This document shows, piece after piece, positions 10,701 through 20,577 of a stretch of DNA of 64,000 nucleotides (positions are counted from its first letter, which is position 1; every line of letters starts with the position of its first letter). Below the pieces are notes generated by a model, which did not search any database, was not told where the DNA came from, and saw only the letters and a list, made by a program, of their open reading frames with translations. The stretch is taken from assembly GCA_947247005.1 (NCBI GenBank), contig OX365953.1, positions 28,704,784-28,768,783 of the forward strand, given 5' to 3'. The stretch comes from Spisula solida (Eukaryota; Mollusca; Bivalvia; Venerida; Mactridae). The translations under genes and the position numbers were made by a program.

Positions 10701-13357
10701 CTCTCAAAAGTGACCGTAAAGCACTTTGTTATAGCCTTCGATGATCAAAATATCATTTCTAAAGGTAGTCTTCGGTTATTACTCCTAAACAAGGTTCCCA
10801 GACGATGATTCACGTCCATCATTCGTGTTGGTAAAGAGTCGCCTCTTAAATAAACTCTGACGCAAACGCTTATTCTACATATTCTAAAAACTATAATATT
10901 TTAATAATTGTATAAAACATAAACATTCTTACGCACCGCAGTGATGTTGATACTGCTATTAAAAGACACTGGAATTGTCTTGGCAACTGATAACCCGTCT
11001 TTTGATTGGTCATTGATTGCTTCTCTCGTCCAATGATTGAAAACCGTGTAATTGACATATTCTTCAACGTTCGGATTGTGATAATGTATATTGTCATGAT
11101 ATGAATGGTTCAAATGAAAGTCTTTATACAACACTTCGATTTCACCCTCTGGTTCAGGTATAACAACAACAGGTTCGTTTATCATGCAGACAATGACCAT
11201 ATTCAAGTTTACACGATGTAAATATGATATAACATTTGCCAAAATTGCGACAATTCCGAATTTAAACCGACATGATCCAAACAGTTTTTGCTTTCCTGAA
11301 AATATAAATCATATGCATGATTATTTATCACGATCGGTCACTTATGAAAGGTGACCACATTTTAATCTTGGCGAGAAAGGCTGCACACGTCGAATATTAA
11401 AAATATATTTCATGAATGATGCATTAAATGTTGACCTTATGATGTTTATAATCTGAACTATTAAGTTTAGCGGCATAAAACGCTCCACGTGGTACGAATT
11501 CATGGACTAAGTAATTAATTCTTAATGCTCGACCAAATGTAAAATAACTGCATGTAGAGAATGACGTGCGGCGTATATTTGGTGTATTTTCCTTTGATCC
11601 TCCTTAACAACAAAAAAGAACAAATGTCACAAAATGACCTTAATCACTTGGTATACAGAAATAATTTGAGGTCAATTATTGACTGCGATAACCATTCGTT
11701 GAAAAGGCGCATTCGATATCTACAATTGCATGGAATAATACAAATCCTAGTAAATATCATTTACTGCATAGCATGAGTCACTTACGAAATATATAATGTA
11801 AATGAACATCTTATCATCAACGTAACATCGAACTACTTCGAAATACTAGAAAATGGGTCAAACTGTAAGGTCAAATTTTAAGCTCCTCGACCATCATCAA
11901 TAAATAAACAATAAATAAACTATCAAAACTGATCAAAACACAGTATTCGTCAATTGCATCTTGAGCACTGAGCTAGCAATAAATTCGTCTTTATTTATTA
12001 TTGAATTTATGAATTTCGTTGAATAAAATGAATATTAAGCCCGCTATGCTAGCTTCATTTCATTTTATTCAACTGGCTCCATGAATTCAATAATAAAGCA
12101 ACACTCATTCTTTATCCTCTATTTGCAGTAAAAATCTTACAGAATAGAAAGAGAGCACTAAGAATGAACAGATCCAATGTGTACAAGTATAATTTCCGTG
12201 GATAAGACAACACTGAATTTAGCTTACTGAAAAGAACTCAACAAACCGCCTCACCAATGAAGATCGTTCAATAGCAAGTTCCTGCTTTTAGATTAAACAT
12301 ATTTTATATCCGTTCCTATTTAACTGACACAGCTGACCATGCATAGAAAATGAAACAGATCAATGAATTCTTTGACAGAGCAGTAACTAACATAGTTATT
12401 ATGTTTAAGGTCGAAGTCCTTTGTGTCGAATCTAATTATTCCGACAGTATACACTGTGTAAGACTGATGCTGAGAATCAGTCATTATTTCATTTAATCAA
12501 GGAATCGTAAATTTGTACAACCAAAAGGTTGAAAGGGGATTTCCAAAAGATAATGAAACATCGAACAGGAAAGGCAGCACTCAACAGAAACGTCCGAGCA
12601 CAGAAAAAGAAATAGAACAGGCCACAAGCACACGGTACACTATACAATGCCCAACACCAAACAGAACGTTCAACGAGAAAATATAACTAAACCACAGCAA
12701 GTCCAAGATTCATTTACTGACAAAAAAGTCCTATTAAAATTACAAATCACTTTAAAGAGTATTACTCTACAGGTGCACTTTTGAAGGTTGTCAAAAGGAA
12801 ATTGAGTACAGGGGATAATTGGGCGCAAGAAAAAGCTACATATAAACCCAATAGCTGTATATAAGATTTATAAACAAACCGGGTAGGGTACGAATGGCAC
12901 GAACGAATCTGTTAGGGGACGAATTGTGGATACGAAGAAAATAACTTCTTTCGAAAGAAACTGGCCTGGGGTCAAAACGACGAATACTGAGAAATTATGA
13001 TATTTGATTGAGTATTTAAGATTGAAAAATATTATTGTAGACGGTATTGGAGCTAAAATAAAACTAGTAATTTCATAATTTCTAGAAATTGATTTAGAAA
13101 TACGAAACTAAGGGCGGGGTAACACCCAACAGAAACAGCAGATTATTAACGCTACAAAAGGGATGCATGAAAACAAAAAGGCACAGGCAATGCCAAACAA
13201 GTTCATAATGACGTAAAATAACAACATACAAAAATACAAAAAAATACATGGCGCATAAATATGCTATTTGTACAAGATGAAAAGCCTCATACATACGTTT
13301 GGTGGTATCCTTCTGGACTTGTAGAAAAGCTTCGTCTGCGGGTTCTTGTGTTTCCAT
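1592..13357 (-). CDS. SLC17-family anion transporter (sialin/VGLUT-like), complete 11-exon gene
   Basis: Membrane transporter of the major facilitator superfamily, SLC17 branch (sialin, vesicular glutamate, vesicular nucleotide and Na/phosphate transporters); substrate not assignable. Joined exons, minus strand: 13357-13297, 11295-10937, 10571-10332, 9299-9212, 8678-8595, 7235-7111, 6451-6296, 5568-5436, 3895-3751, 2194-2104, 1792-1592. Sum 1683 nt = 560 residues plus stop; all ten junctions are GT..AG and in phase. Visible: TM1 with LHRVNLNMVIV (about 45-55), a long loop with NHS, NYT, NSS and NIT glycosylation sequons (about 60-140), FYYGCIFTQIPAGY, VRVVLGLAAG, WTAPTER, DHPRIS, LAHIAFNWGYFT, NGVLSAVPY and WQIVFYISAG, all in SLC17 order. 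Length is slightly above human sialin (about 495) because of the loop. The TM4 Arg (213) is present but the family Glu seven residues on is Ala220. Family confident; orthology to SLC17A5 not claimed. Confidence 0.9.
2027..2087 (-). mobile_element. Terminal fragment of MITE family A in intron 10
   Basis: About 60 bases match the family A right end (TTGTTTTCTC then TTACGACCTTCTAATTCTAA). It starts only about 15 bases beyond the donor of exon 10. Confidence 0.65.
2104..2194 (-). CDS. SLC17-like gene, exon 10
   Basis: Acceptor CTTTGTACAG, donor AAT|GTAAGT; 91 nt. Encodes FVGPVFAISNSISVIVVIIS and SGLLTPN, matching the GxxxGIxNTxxxxxGxxxP helix. A MITE end lies about 15 bases past the donor. Confidence 0.83.
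2411..3180. mobile_element. TIR element of 770 bp in SLC17-like intron
   Basis: Starts AGTCCGTTAGCGATCAGACT; the reverse complement of its end starts AGTCCGTTAGCGATTAGGCT, giving about 25-bp terminal inverted repeats. No transposase was recognised inside. Non-autonomous; superfamily not assigned. Confidence 0.65.
3751..3895 (-). CDS. SLC17-like gene, exon 9
   Basis: Acceptor TCAGGTTTAG, donor GGCGT|GTAAGT; 145 nt, phase 1 to 2. Encodes VAVMLVCFSCIFSGLAFGGI and FPSFADYSGV, corresponding to TM9-10 and the start of the APxxAGxLxG motif (less conserved here). Confidence 0.85.
3896..5435. other. SLC17-like intron 8, one unexplained open frame
   Basis: AT-rich intron of 1540 bases. Apart from the open frame at 5080-5376 I see no repeat family or other structure. 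Confidence 0.6.
5080..5376 (-). other. Unassigned 98-codon open frame inside an intron
   Basis: The minus-strand frame is richer in G+C than surrounding intron and ends in a polar, Asn/Thr/Pro-rich tail (for example QVPPHVNTTVANVTNG). It cannot be spliced onto the upstream exon in phase through the CTTAG acceptor-like site I see. It may be an alternative 3' terminal exon, part of another transcript, or chance. No family recognised. Confidence 0.25.
5436..5568 (-). CDS. SLC17-like gene, exon 8
   Basis: Acceptor TATATTTCAG, donor ATAA|GTATGT; 133 nt. Encodes NGVLSAVPYIFCTI and FSGKLSDAII, then a basic run with TRKLLG, matching the NGFLSxxPYLxxxxxxxxxGxxAD region and the positively charged loop before TM9. 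Confidence 0.88.
6296..6451 (-). CDS. SLC17-like gene, exon 7 (TM7)
   Basis: Acceptor TGTTTACAG, donor GAG|GTGAGT; 156 nt, 52 codons, in phase. Encodes MPWKSVLTSQALYA and LAHIAFNWGYFTVIINVPMF, closely following the family pattern PWxxILTSxPxWAxxxAHFxxNWxFYT. Confidence 0.9.
6678..7073 (+). mobile_element. tRNA-derived SINE, family 1
   Basis: Pol III A box-like TAGCACAGTGGTACCGC and B box GGTTCAATCCC sit 30 bases apart at the 5' end, followed by a tRNA-unrelated body and the 3' tail AAGGCGCTATATAAATATGG typical of marine invertebrate SINEs. It occupies most of the intron between exons 6 and 7. It is not a tRNA gene because there is no cloverleaf past the B box. Confidence 0.82.
7111..7235 (-). 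CDS. SLC17-like gene, exon 6 (DHPRIS loop)
   Basis: Acceptor GTTCGTAG, donor CTG|GTAAGC; 125 nt. Encodes LTVIMLVLWVYEV followed by SSPDDHPRISSAEKD, matching the conserved cytosolic xPxxHPRISxxEKxY segment between TM6 and TM7. A SINE fills most of the following intron. Confidence 0.9.
7524..8133. mobile_element. TIR element of 610 bp in SLC17-like intron
   Basis: Near-perfect terminal inverted repeats of about 37 bp: left ATATGAGCCAGTCTCCAGGA, right reverse complement identical over those bases. The interior is AT-rich with no recognised transposase. Non-autonomous DNA transposon; superfamily unknown. Confidence 0.75.
8411..8548 (-). repeat. Dispersed repeat, GTGCTCGGCTGG family, copy 1
   Basis: Reverse complement reads TGTGCTCGGCTGGTTAAGTT then GAGTGCTG, matching copies at 58600-58722, 61330-61440 and 63410-63570. 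Function and class unknown. Confidence 0.55.
8595..8678 (-). CDS. SLC17-like gene, exon 5
   Basis: Acceptor TTATTATTCAG, donor CATG|GTAATT; 84 nt, phase 1 to phase 1. Encodes QPLGIVIAYMSSG and GWSSIFYAHG, matching the family's G-x-x-x-G...W-x-x-x-F-Y-x-x-G helix. Too short to stand out as an open frame. Confidence 0.85.
9212..9299 (-). CDS. SLC17-like gene, exon 4
   Basis: Acceptor CATTTCAG, donor TCAG|GTAATA; 88 nt. Encodes GLFIPAIYLLIFKWTAPTER, matching the [20 protein letters not shown] stretch of the family. A mariner-like element ends 26 bases upstream of the acceptor. Confidence 0.88.
9326..9949 (+). mobile_element. Mariner/Tc1-like element remnant, copy 1
   Basis: Flanked by TA duplications (9324-9325, 9950-9951). 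Terminal inverted repeats begin CAGGGTGATCATTAATATAT. On the plus strand near 9559-9603 the reading WPLHSPDLNP matches the W-P-x-YSPDLNP signature around the second catalytic Asp of Tc1/mariner transposases; the rest of the gene is missing or frame-broken. Lies in the intron between exons 3 and 4, ending 26 bases from the exon 4 acceptor. Confidence 0.85.
10332..10571 (-). CDS. SLC17-like gene, exon 3 (TM2-TM4)
   Basis: Acceptor TTCTATCAG, donor GCG|GTAAGT. 240 nt, 80 codons, residues 141-220. Contains RFDWDKTEISFLLSSFYYG and the MFS-type AGYLAHRFGGKHV loop, then VRVVLGLAA, where Arg213 matches the conserved TM4 arginine. Confidence 0.9.
10937..11295 (-). CDS. SLC17-like gene, exon 2 (TM1 and lumenal loop)
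   Basis: Acceptor TTATATTTTCAG, donor GCG|GTGCGT. 359 nt encode TM1 (FGIVAILANVISYLHRVNL) and the large hydrophilic loop with four N-glycosylation sequons. The phase-0 donor was chosen because exon 3 starts in phase 0; the nearby GTAAGA would break the frame. Confidence 0.85.
11994..12097. repeat. Foldback hairpin with GC-richer tip (intron 1)
   Basis: Arms TTTATTATTGAATTTATGAA / TTCATGAATTCAATAATAAA (with GTTGAATAAAATGAA and its complement nearer the tip) face each other around CCCGCTATGCTAG. Built like the hairpins at 22307-22415 and 60302-60402. Confidence 0.7.
12555..12675 (-). repeat. Dispersed repeat, GTGCTCGGCTGG family, copy 2
   Basis: Divergent reverse copy: GGCAGCACTCAACAGAAAC, CCGAGCACAG and ACAATGCCCAACACC follow the family order. 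It lies in intron 1 of the SLC17-like gene. Confidence 0.45.
13297..13357 (-). CDS. SLC17-like gene, coding exon 1 (start codon)
   Basis: ATG at 13357-13355 opens a 61-nt coding segment for residues 1-20 plus one base, a soluble N-terminus (METQEPADEAFLQ...). The donor reads C|GTATGT. The one overhanging base joins the GA of exon 2 to make Arg, restoring a continuous frame. A CACCACAG acceptor-like sequence lies just upstream, so a separate 5' UTR exon is possible. Confidence 0.75.
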
Positions 13358-13734
13358 CACCAGGCTGTGGTGCCTTCACGGGCAACTGTCAATATATAAA
13401 CGCAAATAGTCACTGATTATTAATTACTATGTACCTTCTATAATGCATTGCAATCTTTCATTCAAACCGTGCATAATATTATATTGTATACTTATTATTG
13501 ATTGTATTAAAGTACAGTTTAATATAAGGTAAAGCTGTATCATTGAAACGTATCCACGAGTCAGCTTTACTATCGTTAATCAAATCATCAAGCTTGAAGG
13601 CACGTACTCAATTACTTATAAAAGGTATTGATCAATTTTATAATGCTCAGAGAGAATAAAAGCTACCTGCGTTTGCAACAAACGAGTCTGCCATAGCGCT
13701 TACTCAAAATGATATACTGCTATCGGATATGTAT

Positions 13735-14115
13735 ACTGGTGTGCTGCCTCTGAGATCGGGTTAAAATTATGTATGACGTAATTTCCCAATCTTACAAAGT
13801 ATTTATGTAATAGAAAGCCACTGACGGTTGCTTAATAAAAGAATTGGTGCAAATTAGCAATGCAAACCACTCTCGATATCGCCCACTGAGTATTTTTCCT
13901 TTTAAAAATAGCGAGTTTACTTCGAACATGCTTTGTGAATTATGTTATTCACACGTGGTCGAACTGCAGCATAAAAAAACTACAGCGTTAACATCAGTGG
14001 GGTATTCGGTTCGTTTTGCAATTCCTTTTTTATCGTATGCGAATTTTTTTAGGCAATTTAAGTAATAGTAGGCTAAGTGTTAATTCTATAGGGTATTATA
14101 CCTTATAGAATTTTT
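13735..14115 (+). repeat. 370-bp dispersed repeat (family R), copy 1
   Basis: Shares ordered blocks with 20010-20385 and reverse 56825-57210: GAAAGCCACTGACGGTTG, GTGCAAATTAGCAAT, ACCACTCTCGATATCGCCCA, and a terminal palindrome around TCTATAGGGTATT. Probably a non-autonomous element; class unknown. Open frames inside are spurious. Confidence 0.75.
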
Positions 14116-14607
14116 GATGTAAAAAATACTTAATAAATACAAAATGCCGATGTTTCACAAGTTATTTTATGTCAGTGTGGTTGTTTATGGTATATACAGG
14201 CAACTATACCAAATTACACGAATATTTGACGATTCTATTTTATTTTTGCAATACACCAATACGTGAGGCAGTACCTTAAATTAGTGATATACAATTCAAA
14301 TTAGTTTGTAATTAAATGTTATCTCGTTATTTCTGGGAATACAGCAATCACACTCACCCTAAGAAAAAGCGTTGGATTTTCAATACAGGCTATGCGTGAC
14401 ATTACTCTTACTGTGCTCCTATTTGTTAGACGGTCTAGGCATACACATTCGTCGAACTCATTAACTAAATTTTTATTATTTTGTTAATCGTTTTCTACAT
14501 TTGTTTTAAAGCATCTGCATGTTTTCATATTGATGGTTTATTGCAACCCACTTACCAACCTACCTCATTTAAACTGGACATTCTTTTGTTATTGTCTTTG
14601 TTCATGT

Positions 14608-14895
14608 TTTTTATGCCCCCCTATCGATAGATGGGGAGGCATATTGTGATTCATCTGTCCGTCCGTCCGTCCGTCCGTCCGTTCGTCCGTCCGTTCGTCC
14701 GTCCGTCCTGGTTAACCCAAATTGACCGTTTCTTCTAGCATTAATATGGCTTGCTACAAAGCTTTCATACTTGCATGGATGTTGTGTATGAACACTCTCC
14801 ACACGCCTGTACCACCTAACCCCATTTTGACCTTCACCTTGACCTAATTTTGGACTTAGACTTATTGATGGACAAGGCTTCCACAGGGGGCATAA
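14608..14895 (+). mobile_element. GGGGGCATA MITE with embedded microsatellite
   Basis: Starts TTATGCCCCCCTATCGATAG and ends in AGGGGGCATAAG, i.e. inverted ends, with CTGTCCGTCCG repeats inside the left end and TTGACCTTCACCTTGACC near the right. I know this arrangement as abundant in bivalve genomes, which supports the host assignment. Confidence 0.8.
14655..14709. repeat. TCCG microsatellite
   Basis: About 13 TCCG/TTCG units carried inside the MITE at 14608-14895. Confidence 0.9.
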
Positions 14896-14925
14896 GCGTT
14901 TAGTGAACGCAGTCTTGTTTAATTT

Positions 14926-15600
14926 GACAGGTTATTGTTGTATTTGAACATGCTTAGATATTATTATGAACACCTTATAAGTGACATGAGGTTTGTTAAA
15001 GGTCTTCGTAGACGAATATCATCCCGCACATTAGGACTAATTGCGTTTAGTGTCCCACACTTTCGCCTGTGGTGATTGTGCTTACAGTATCCCCAGTTTA
15101 TAACGAGATATCATATTTTTACAAACTAAATTAGATTATATGCAGGAAAGAGCAATTAACACGTACGCAAAATTGGTTTTTTAATAAAATAAATAATTTA
15201 AGCGATATTTGGCTTTGAGACAGGTGAGGCGTTTTTAAAGTCCTTGAGTGTATGTGAGATAGTGATGTACTGTATTTGACCGATGTACTTGCAATTACCA
15301 TATATATTGTATATTTTGAGTGAACGTGTGATCGAGGCAATACATCTTTAGAAGTATGTGCACCTGTGGAACAGTGCATATCGTATTTACTTATCCGAAT
15401 AGTATCCTATAAGGAGTTTGTGTAATTTACAAACATTTCTTAGTTGGATTGTCTTTACAAAAAGGAAGTTGCAATGCGAACGTGTACGACTACTTGTACG
15501 TGTAGCTACCAGTACATGTATACTACACGTTGCAATTCAAAATACACCGTGTGCGTTTAAAATCACTGTTGTACTGTTTTAACATGATTTCTTCGAGAAT
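14926..15600. other. No recognised feature
   Basis: AT-rich intergenic DNA. I see no coding frame, family match or structured repeat apart from short ACATGTA-type simple motifs near 15500. Confidence 0.5.
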
Positions 15601-15679
15601 CGATAATGAATGTTTATAGCGGACTTTACGCAGGCCGAAGGCCTGCGGATTGTAGATCCGCTTTATGGTAAAACCTGTT

Positions 15680-16085
15680 TTACAATCCCGCAGTTACTGA
15701 AAAATGGCTGCCAATAGAATATTAAAGTTGTATAAAATGCGATATTCGGCAGCTCATAAATTTTCTTTTATTTTTTAATGATGTTTAAAAATATTCCAAA
15801 AACTCGAGTATCTAGAAAACATTTAAAAAAAGATATTATTAAGTCAGACAGGCAAGGCAGCATGGGAGGTAAGAACTCTGTTGCTTAGTAACAGAGGTAT
15901 TATCTCCCCTGGTCTCAAGTCAACTTTGACCGCCATCTTGGAAAACACAGCGATGAAAATCACAGAAGTGGCAGTCTGCCTATATCAGTTAGATTAATTA
16001 TTAACACCATGAAAGTTTTAAACAAGGAAAATCGTATCGTATACACATAATCAACGTAGTTATACATGTACAATGAACTTAAAAA
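15680..16085 (+). repeat. Dispersed repeat pair (family P), copy 1
   Basis: Shares CTGAAAAATGGC, AAATGCGATATTC, GCTCATAAATTTTCTTT, GAGTATCTAGAAAACAT, CGCCATCTTGGAAAAC and TTTTAAACAAGGAAA in order with 17990-18335. About 2.3 kb apart in direct orientation; class unknown. Confidence 0.75.
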
Positions 16086-16542
16086 CGAAAGCAGGTTCGT
16101 ATCGTCCTTCGTTACTCCGTACCCAATTTTTCTACTGTACATTTATTAATCATATGATCAGCAGTCTTCATGTACTGGATGATCATTTTACTGATCATAA
16201 AGGAATCTGACAACTGTCTACTGCTGTTTTTCAATACTGACCTGTAGCTATGAGAATTGACCAAAATAAACATGTTTTTGGAGGAAATATTTGAAACAAA
16301 AAACGCTCAATATAAAATATAGTCGATAGAAATATTTGCCATGGTGCATTTTGCCTCTGGATATTGCTCTGCAACAACACGAAATAATTATGCTATATAT
16401 TTTCAAGTCAAATTTTTAATAAGCAATGATAGATCTATGAACAAGGCTGCAAAAGTACAGTTGTCGCTTGGTCCCAAGACACACAGAGGGTACACAAAAC
16501 ACACCGTTAAGGTCCGTGCTGGTTGATCAAAGTTTCTGCCGT

Positions 16543-17448
16543 GCTGGTTAAATCCCTTTCGCAATTGTCGGATGACGGAGTCGGGACATGCGACGGAACT
16601 TCTATACAAGTTTGTGGACTATCGTGCATCCGCCCATAGAAATTTCTGCGGGAAAAATCATTTTGGGCCTTCGTAAAGTTCTTGACATGTTCAAATTTTT
16701 CTACGTCCGATGACTTTCGTAGGTTCGTCGTGCTACGCTGTATGTCGTCGTGCGATGGGCGCACGATAGATGAACACTTTGTTTGTGATTATAAGGTCAA
16801 ACCAGATACTTATAATTATACTGATAAACGTAGGATGGTGGTGCGATGTTTGCACGTCACAGACACGACAGTTTTACGAACATTCATGAATGTATGACTG
16901 CTGTGAGACAATGGCACAACCACAAACGACAATAACACGATGCACATAGGAGGCTCGTTAACATACGTGTCATGTCTCGTCATGAACGTACAGTAGCTAA
17001 CTCTTATTATTTAGAAAAATAATATATCAAAATCTAATGTGCAGTATAATATAAGAAATTGTTCACGTTACTTCAGGCTCAGTGACATTATATGGACTGG
17101 CTAGTCAGCTCGCATGGTGTATATTAACTCAGCTATGCTTTAATCCATATATATAACTAAGACTGACTAGCTAGCTCATAAAATGCCACAGGGCCCTCAG
17201 TGGTGTTAACCATAATGTATAAGAGTATGGATGGACATTTTATTAATTATATCCAGCTGCTAAAACTTAGCCAATAATTCAACAGTCCTATTTTCATGCG
17301 AATGACGTACATCGATCGTAGGGAGGGCGTACGACTTCCTAGTAAGTCTGTCGTGAGTCAATTGATATGTTGGTATATTTCGAAGTAGTTCAGCAAGTGT
17401 CGTGCGACAAAAAATCCTACGACAATTGTGAAAGGGGTTTTAACCAGC
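16543..17448. mobile_element. TIR element of about 905 bp
   Basis: Left end GCTGGTTAAATCCCTTTCGC continues into AATTGTCGGA. The reverse complement of the right end reads GCTGGTTAAAACCCCTTTCA then CAATTGTCGTA. Terminal inverted repeats of about 32 bp with a few mismatches; no transposase recognised. Interior is enriched in CGTACG/GTCGTGCG-type words. Confidence 0.7.
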
Positions 17449-17989
17449 TTTAAGAGTAAAGACAAAAAATAAATGCATAATTTCTGGTACATTATTTAAC
17501 TTTAATCATTATAACTTTGTAGTGTTGTCAAAAATCAAGCGTCTATGTAAAAAACAAGCGTCTAATTCACCATATCGACATTACAGCAAGGTTCGCACAG
17601 GCCTTGAAAAGTCCTTGAATTTTGGTTCAACCTTGAAAAGTACTTGAATTTAGTGCTACCTTGAAAAATGCCAAAAAAGTGCCTGCATTTAAATGAAAAT
17701 TCTTGAATTCAGACAAACAATATCTATAAAAGTGTATGGACGTTGTTAAAATTACACATAAACCCAAGGACTTTAAAAACGCGGGCACCTGATTCAAAGC
17801 CCAATATCGCTCAAAGTATTTATGCTATTGCAATATAATTTTACATGTGTATTAAGTATTCTTCTCTACGTGTAAATCAGTTAAGTTTGTAATAGAATGT
17901 TGTCTCGTTCTTTTCTGGGAGTTACGATTGTAACACCTGTGTGTCTGTATTTGTCAGAGTTTAAATTTGTGTCACAGGCCCGCAGTCCG

Positions 17990-18335
17990 AGAGAGTTACT
18001 GAAAAATGGCCGCGAATAGAATAACCAAGCTATTTAAAATGCGATATTCTGTAGCTCATAAATTTTCTTTCATGTTTTAACTACTTTTAAAAACATTCCA
18101 TAAGATTACTAATAACCGAGTATCTAGAAAACATTAAAAACTAAGGGAGATAAAAACGCTGTTGCTGTGTGTAGTTTAAACGCCATCTTGGAAAACGCAG
18201 AGAAGAACACAGAACGTGTCTAAAATCAGTTAAATGAATTATAATCAGTTAAATAACTGATTTACCATGAAAGTACTTGTTTTAAACAAGGAAATCATAT
18301 TTTATACACATACTTAACATAGTTATTCAGTTAAC
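17990..18335 (+). repeat. Dispersed repeat pair (family P), copy 2
   Basis: Second copy of the family described at 15680-16085, with internal deletions. Confidence 0.75.
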
Positions 18336-18394
18336 TCAACTTCCTATGCTGATAAACAAACAGACCAAACGCAAGTGTAATCGAACAGACGCCC

Positions 18395-18690
18395 GTTGCC
18401 TAACCAAGCCGCTATCGAGCGCTCCATAGCGCCCTGCTATGAAACGGCTGGCTTAAAAAAGCGCTACGTAGCGGATGAAGCGGTTATATGCTACCGGCGA
18501 GCGCTTGCGGATAGCAGACCGTTTCATATCAAAGCGCTATCGAGCGCTACCGAGCGCTTTTTGTGCAACGGACCGCTTTCGTAGCACTCGCCTAGCAAAG
18601 TGTTAAGAAACGCTATGCTAACGGCGAGCACTGCTCGCTCGTAGCCAGTCGTTGCATAGACGTAGGACAGCGCTCGGTAGCGCCTTTTGA
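18395..18690. repeat. GC-rich block of AGCGCT half-palindromes
   Basis: About 300 bases much richer in G+C than the surroundings, built of variants of GAGCGCT, AGCGCTAC and CGAGCGC in both orientations, for example AAGCGCTATCGAGCGCTACC. Many can pair into hairpins. No convincing protein. Origin unknown. Confidence 0.65.
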
Positions 18691-18949
18691 AAAGGGCTTG
18701 AGTAGGTAATAGGCTCCAGGTTCGTAACTTCGTAACCGAACAATTTATTGTAAAGTTATGCATCATCAAAAAAATTCTGTACTGGATGAGCATGTTACAA
18801 ATAATGTAGGACAACCTACATAGTCCGCTAAAAATACGCTGTGCCTTAGTTCATATTACCAATTCAATGAGACTTCGGGCGATGAAATCTTGGAAAGCGA
18901 AGTTTATTTATGTTCAATCTTGTACATATTCCCTATAAGTGATATACTC

Positions 18950-19540
18950 TTTAAAACCACACTGATAACAAGCGGTCAGTCGATCGTGCAGTATTTTTAT
19001 TATGCACGTTTATTTATTGATAAATCTAGAGTTATCTCCGGTTAGCTATAGTCCGCCGATGATTTTACAATTAAATGCATTTTCAATGGCCATGTGTGTT
19101 CAATCTTGCATAAACACTTACAATGCACGTACTCTTTCAATCTACACTGATAACAAGCGGTCAGGCGATTGTGCATTGTTTATGTTATCAATGTTTGTGT
19201 AGTGATAAGTCTAGAGTTATCTCCGGCGAACTATATACGTTCATTGACAGGAATACTTACTGGTTTGGCCCAACGGACAGTTTCAATATGAAGTCTGTGA
19301 GAGGAAACCCTAAGTTTTGTTAGTTCGATACGACACTTTTTGATATTGATTAATTCTAAATATGGCTGAAATCTGAAAACAGCAATAGTATTATAAAATA
19401 GAGCTCTGTTAGAGCCATTTAGTCTGCTCGACCAGTTTTGTACAAAATTGTCATTTAATCTTTGTGCAGTACATTTTGTATTTATATTATGCACGTTTAT
19501 TTATTGATAAGTCTAGAGTTATCTCCGGTGAAATATTAAA
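18950..19540. repeat. Direct repeats around a LINE tail
   Basis: The block TTATTTATTGATAAGTCTAG plus AGTTATCTCCGG occurs near 19010, 19195 and 19498 (with a TATTATGCACGT lead at the first and last), and ACACTGATAACAAGCGGTCA near 18959 and 19144. The blocks bracket the LINE C-terminal fragment at 19231-19494. Confidence 0.65.
19231..19494 (-). pseudogene. Non-LTR retrotransposon ORF2 C-terminal fragment
   Basis: The reading FRFQPYLELINIKKCRIELT then KLRVSSHRLHIETVRW follows the pattern FxxExYLxxxxxxKxRxxLxKLRxSSHxLxIExGR that lies downstream of reverse transcriptase in many molluscan LINE proteins. Only this tail remains; the RT core is absent. Confidence 0.6.
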
Positions 19541-20009
19541 TACATATATTGTATTTTGTTTGTAGGTTCGAGTATAAACAATACATTTGCTCACAATATT
19601 CTTCCCTGAACGCACAGCTGTCAGTACTTACATTTAATGCTGTAGACATATTGTGTTGATGCGTTTTATTTAGCTTTTTTAAGCGGCAGATCATGACATA
19701 TTTGCCGGAACTATCCAACTCGCGGCTCCTATTAACTAATACTCATGGTTACGTGTATCACATGGCCATATCTTAATACCTCGTTCCAAAGACATCGTCT
19801 GTCATATCATTTATGATCTGAGACGAACGTTTTGGACCTTTCTTAGGGGCATATAATGTTGTGGCTACAGCACAACTTGCAGGAACAGATTAGTAAGGCA
19901 TGGTCACGATATACATGTACTAATATACTCGTTTCGGACTCCTTTCTATCACCATAGACTAGTCAATGAATTGCCTGCAAGACTGTAGTACATGTTTCTT
20001 TAAAGGTGC

Positions 20010-20385
20010 TGCCTCAAGATTGGGCTAATCTTTTTGTATATCGTGATTTTCCAACATAACCAAGTATTGGTGTAATAGAAAGCCACTGATGGTTGATTTA
20101 TGAAAGAGTTGGTGCAAATAAGCAATTTTAACCACTCCCGATATTGCCCACTGAATATTTTTTTCTTGAAAAAAAGCGCTAAGTTTCCTTCCAACTTGCT
20201 TTGTGAATTATTACACGTGATCGAACTGTAACATCAACAAACTACAGCGTAAACATCATTGAGGTATTTGGTACGTTTTTCGATTCGTTTTCCTCAAATG
20301 CGGAAAATATTCATCGAATTTAAGTAATAGAAGTGTTAATTCTATAGGGTATTAATTAATACCCTATAGAATCTTTTATGTAAAC
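20010..20385 (+). repeat. 370-bp dispersed repeat (family R), copy 2
   Basis: Same ordered blocks as 13735-14115. Its end is a clean palindrome around TAGGGTATTAATTAATACCC. Confidence 0.75.
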
Positions 20386-20577
20386 ATACTAAATAACTAT
20401 AGTTCAATTTTGAACTCTGAGCCATGACCTGTCGGGCTCGTCCATTTTGGCGGGTAGGCCATGGTTTATTACGTTCGCAGGTCATTATTTAATTATATTA
20501 TGCTTACATATATCTGTTTGTTATCGGATTACAGTTAAGTGCAGTCGGCAACGTTCAGGATTTCTAACCCGAACTAT

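Noticed and set aside
13094..13297. Long continuation of the first SLC17-like frame
   Set aside because: The frame past 13297 reads a low-complexity hydrophobic stretch to a stop. Splicing at C|GTATGT joins exon 2 in phase and recovers the SLC17 N-terminus.
15628..15655. Bacterial-style terminator hairpin (GCAGGCCGAAGGCCTGC)
   Set aside because: A perfect short hairpin, but the context is eukaryotic and no transcript ends there; probably part of the neighbouring repeat.
16341..16897. Several 60-85 codon frames on both strands
   Set aside because: They overlap one another, match no family and sit over the end of a TIR element.
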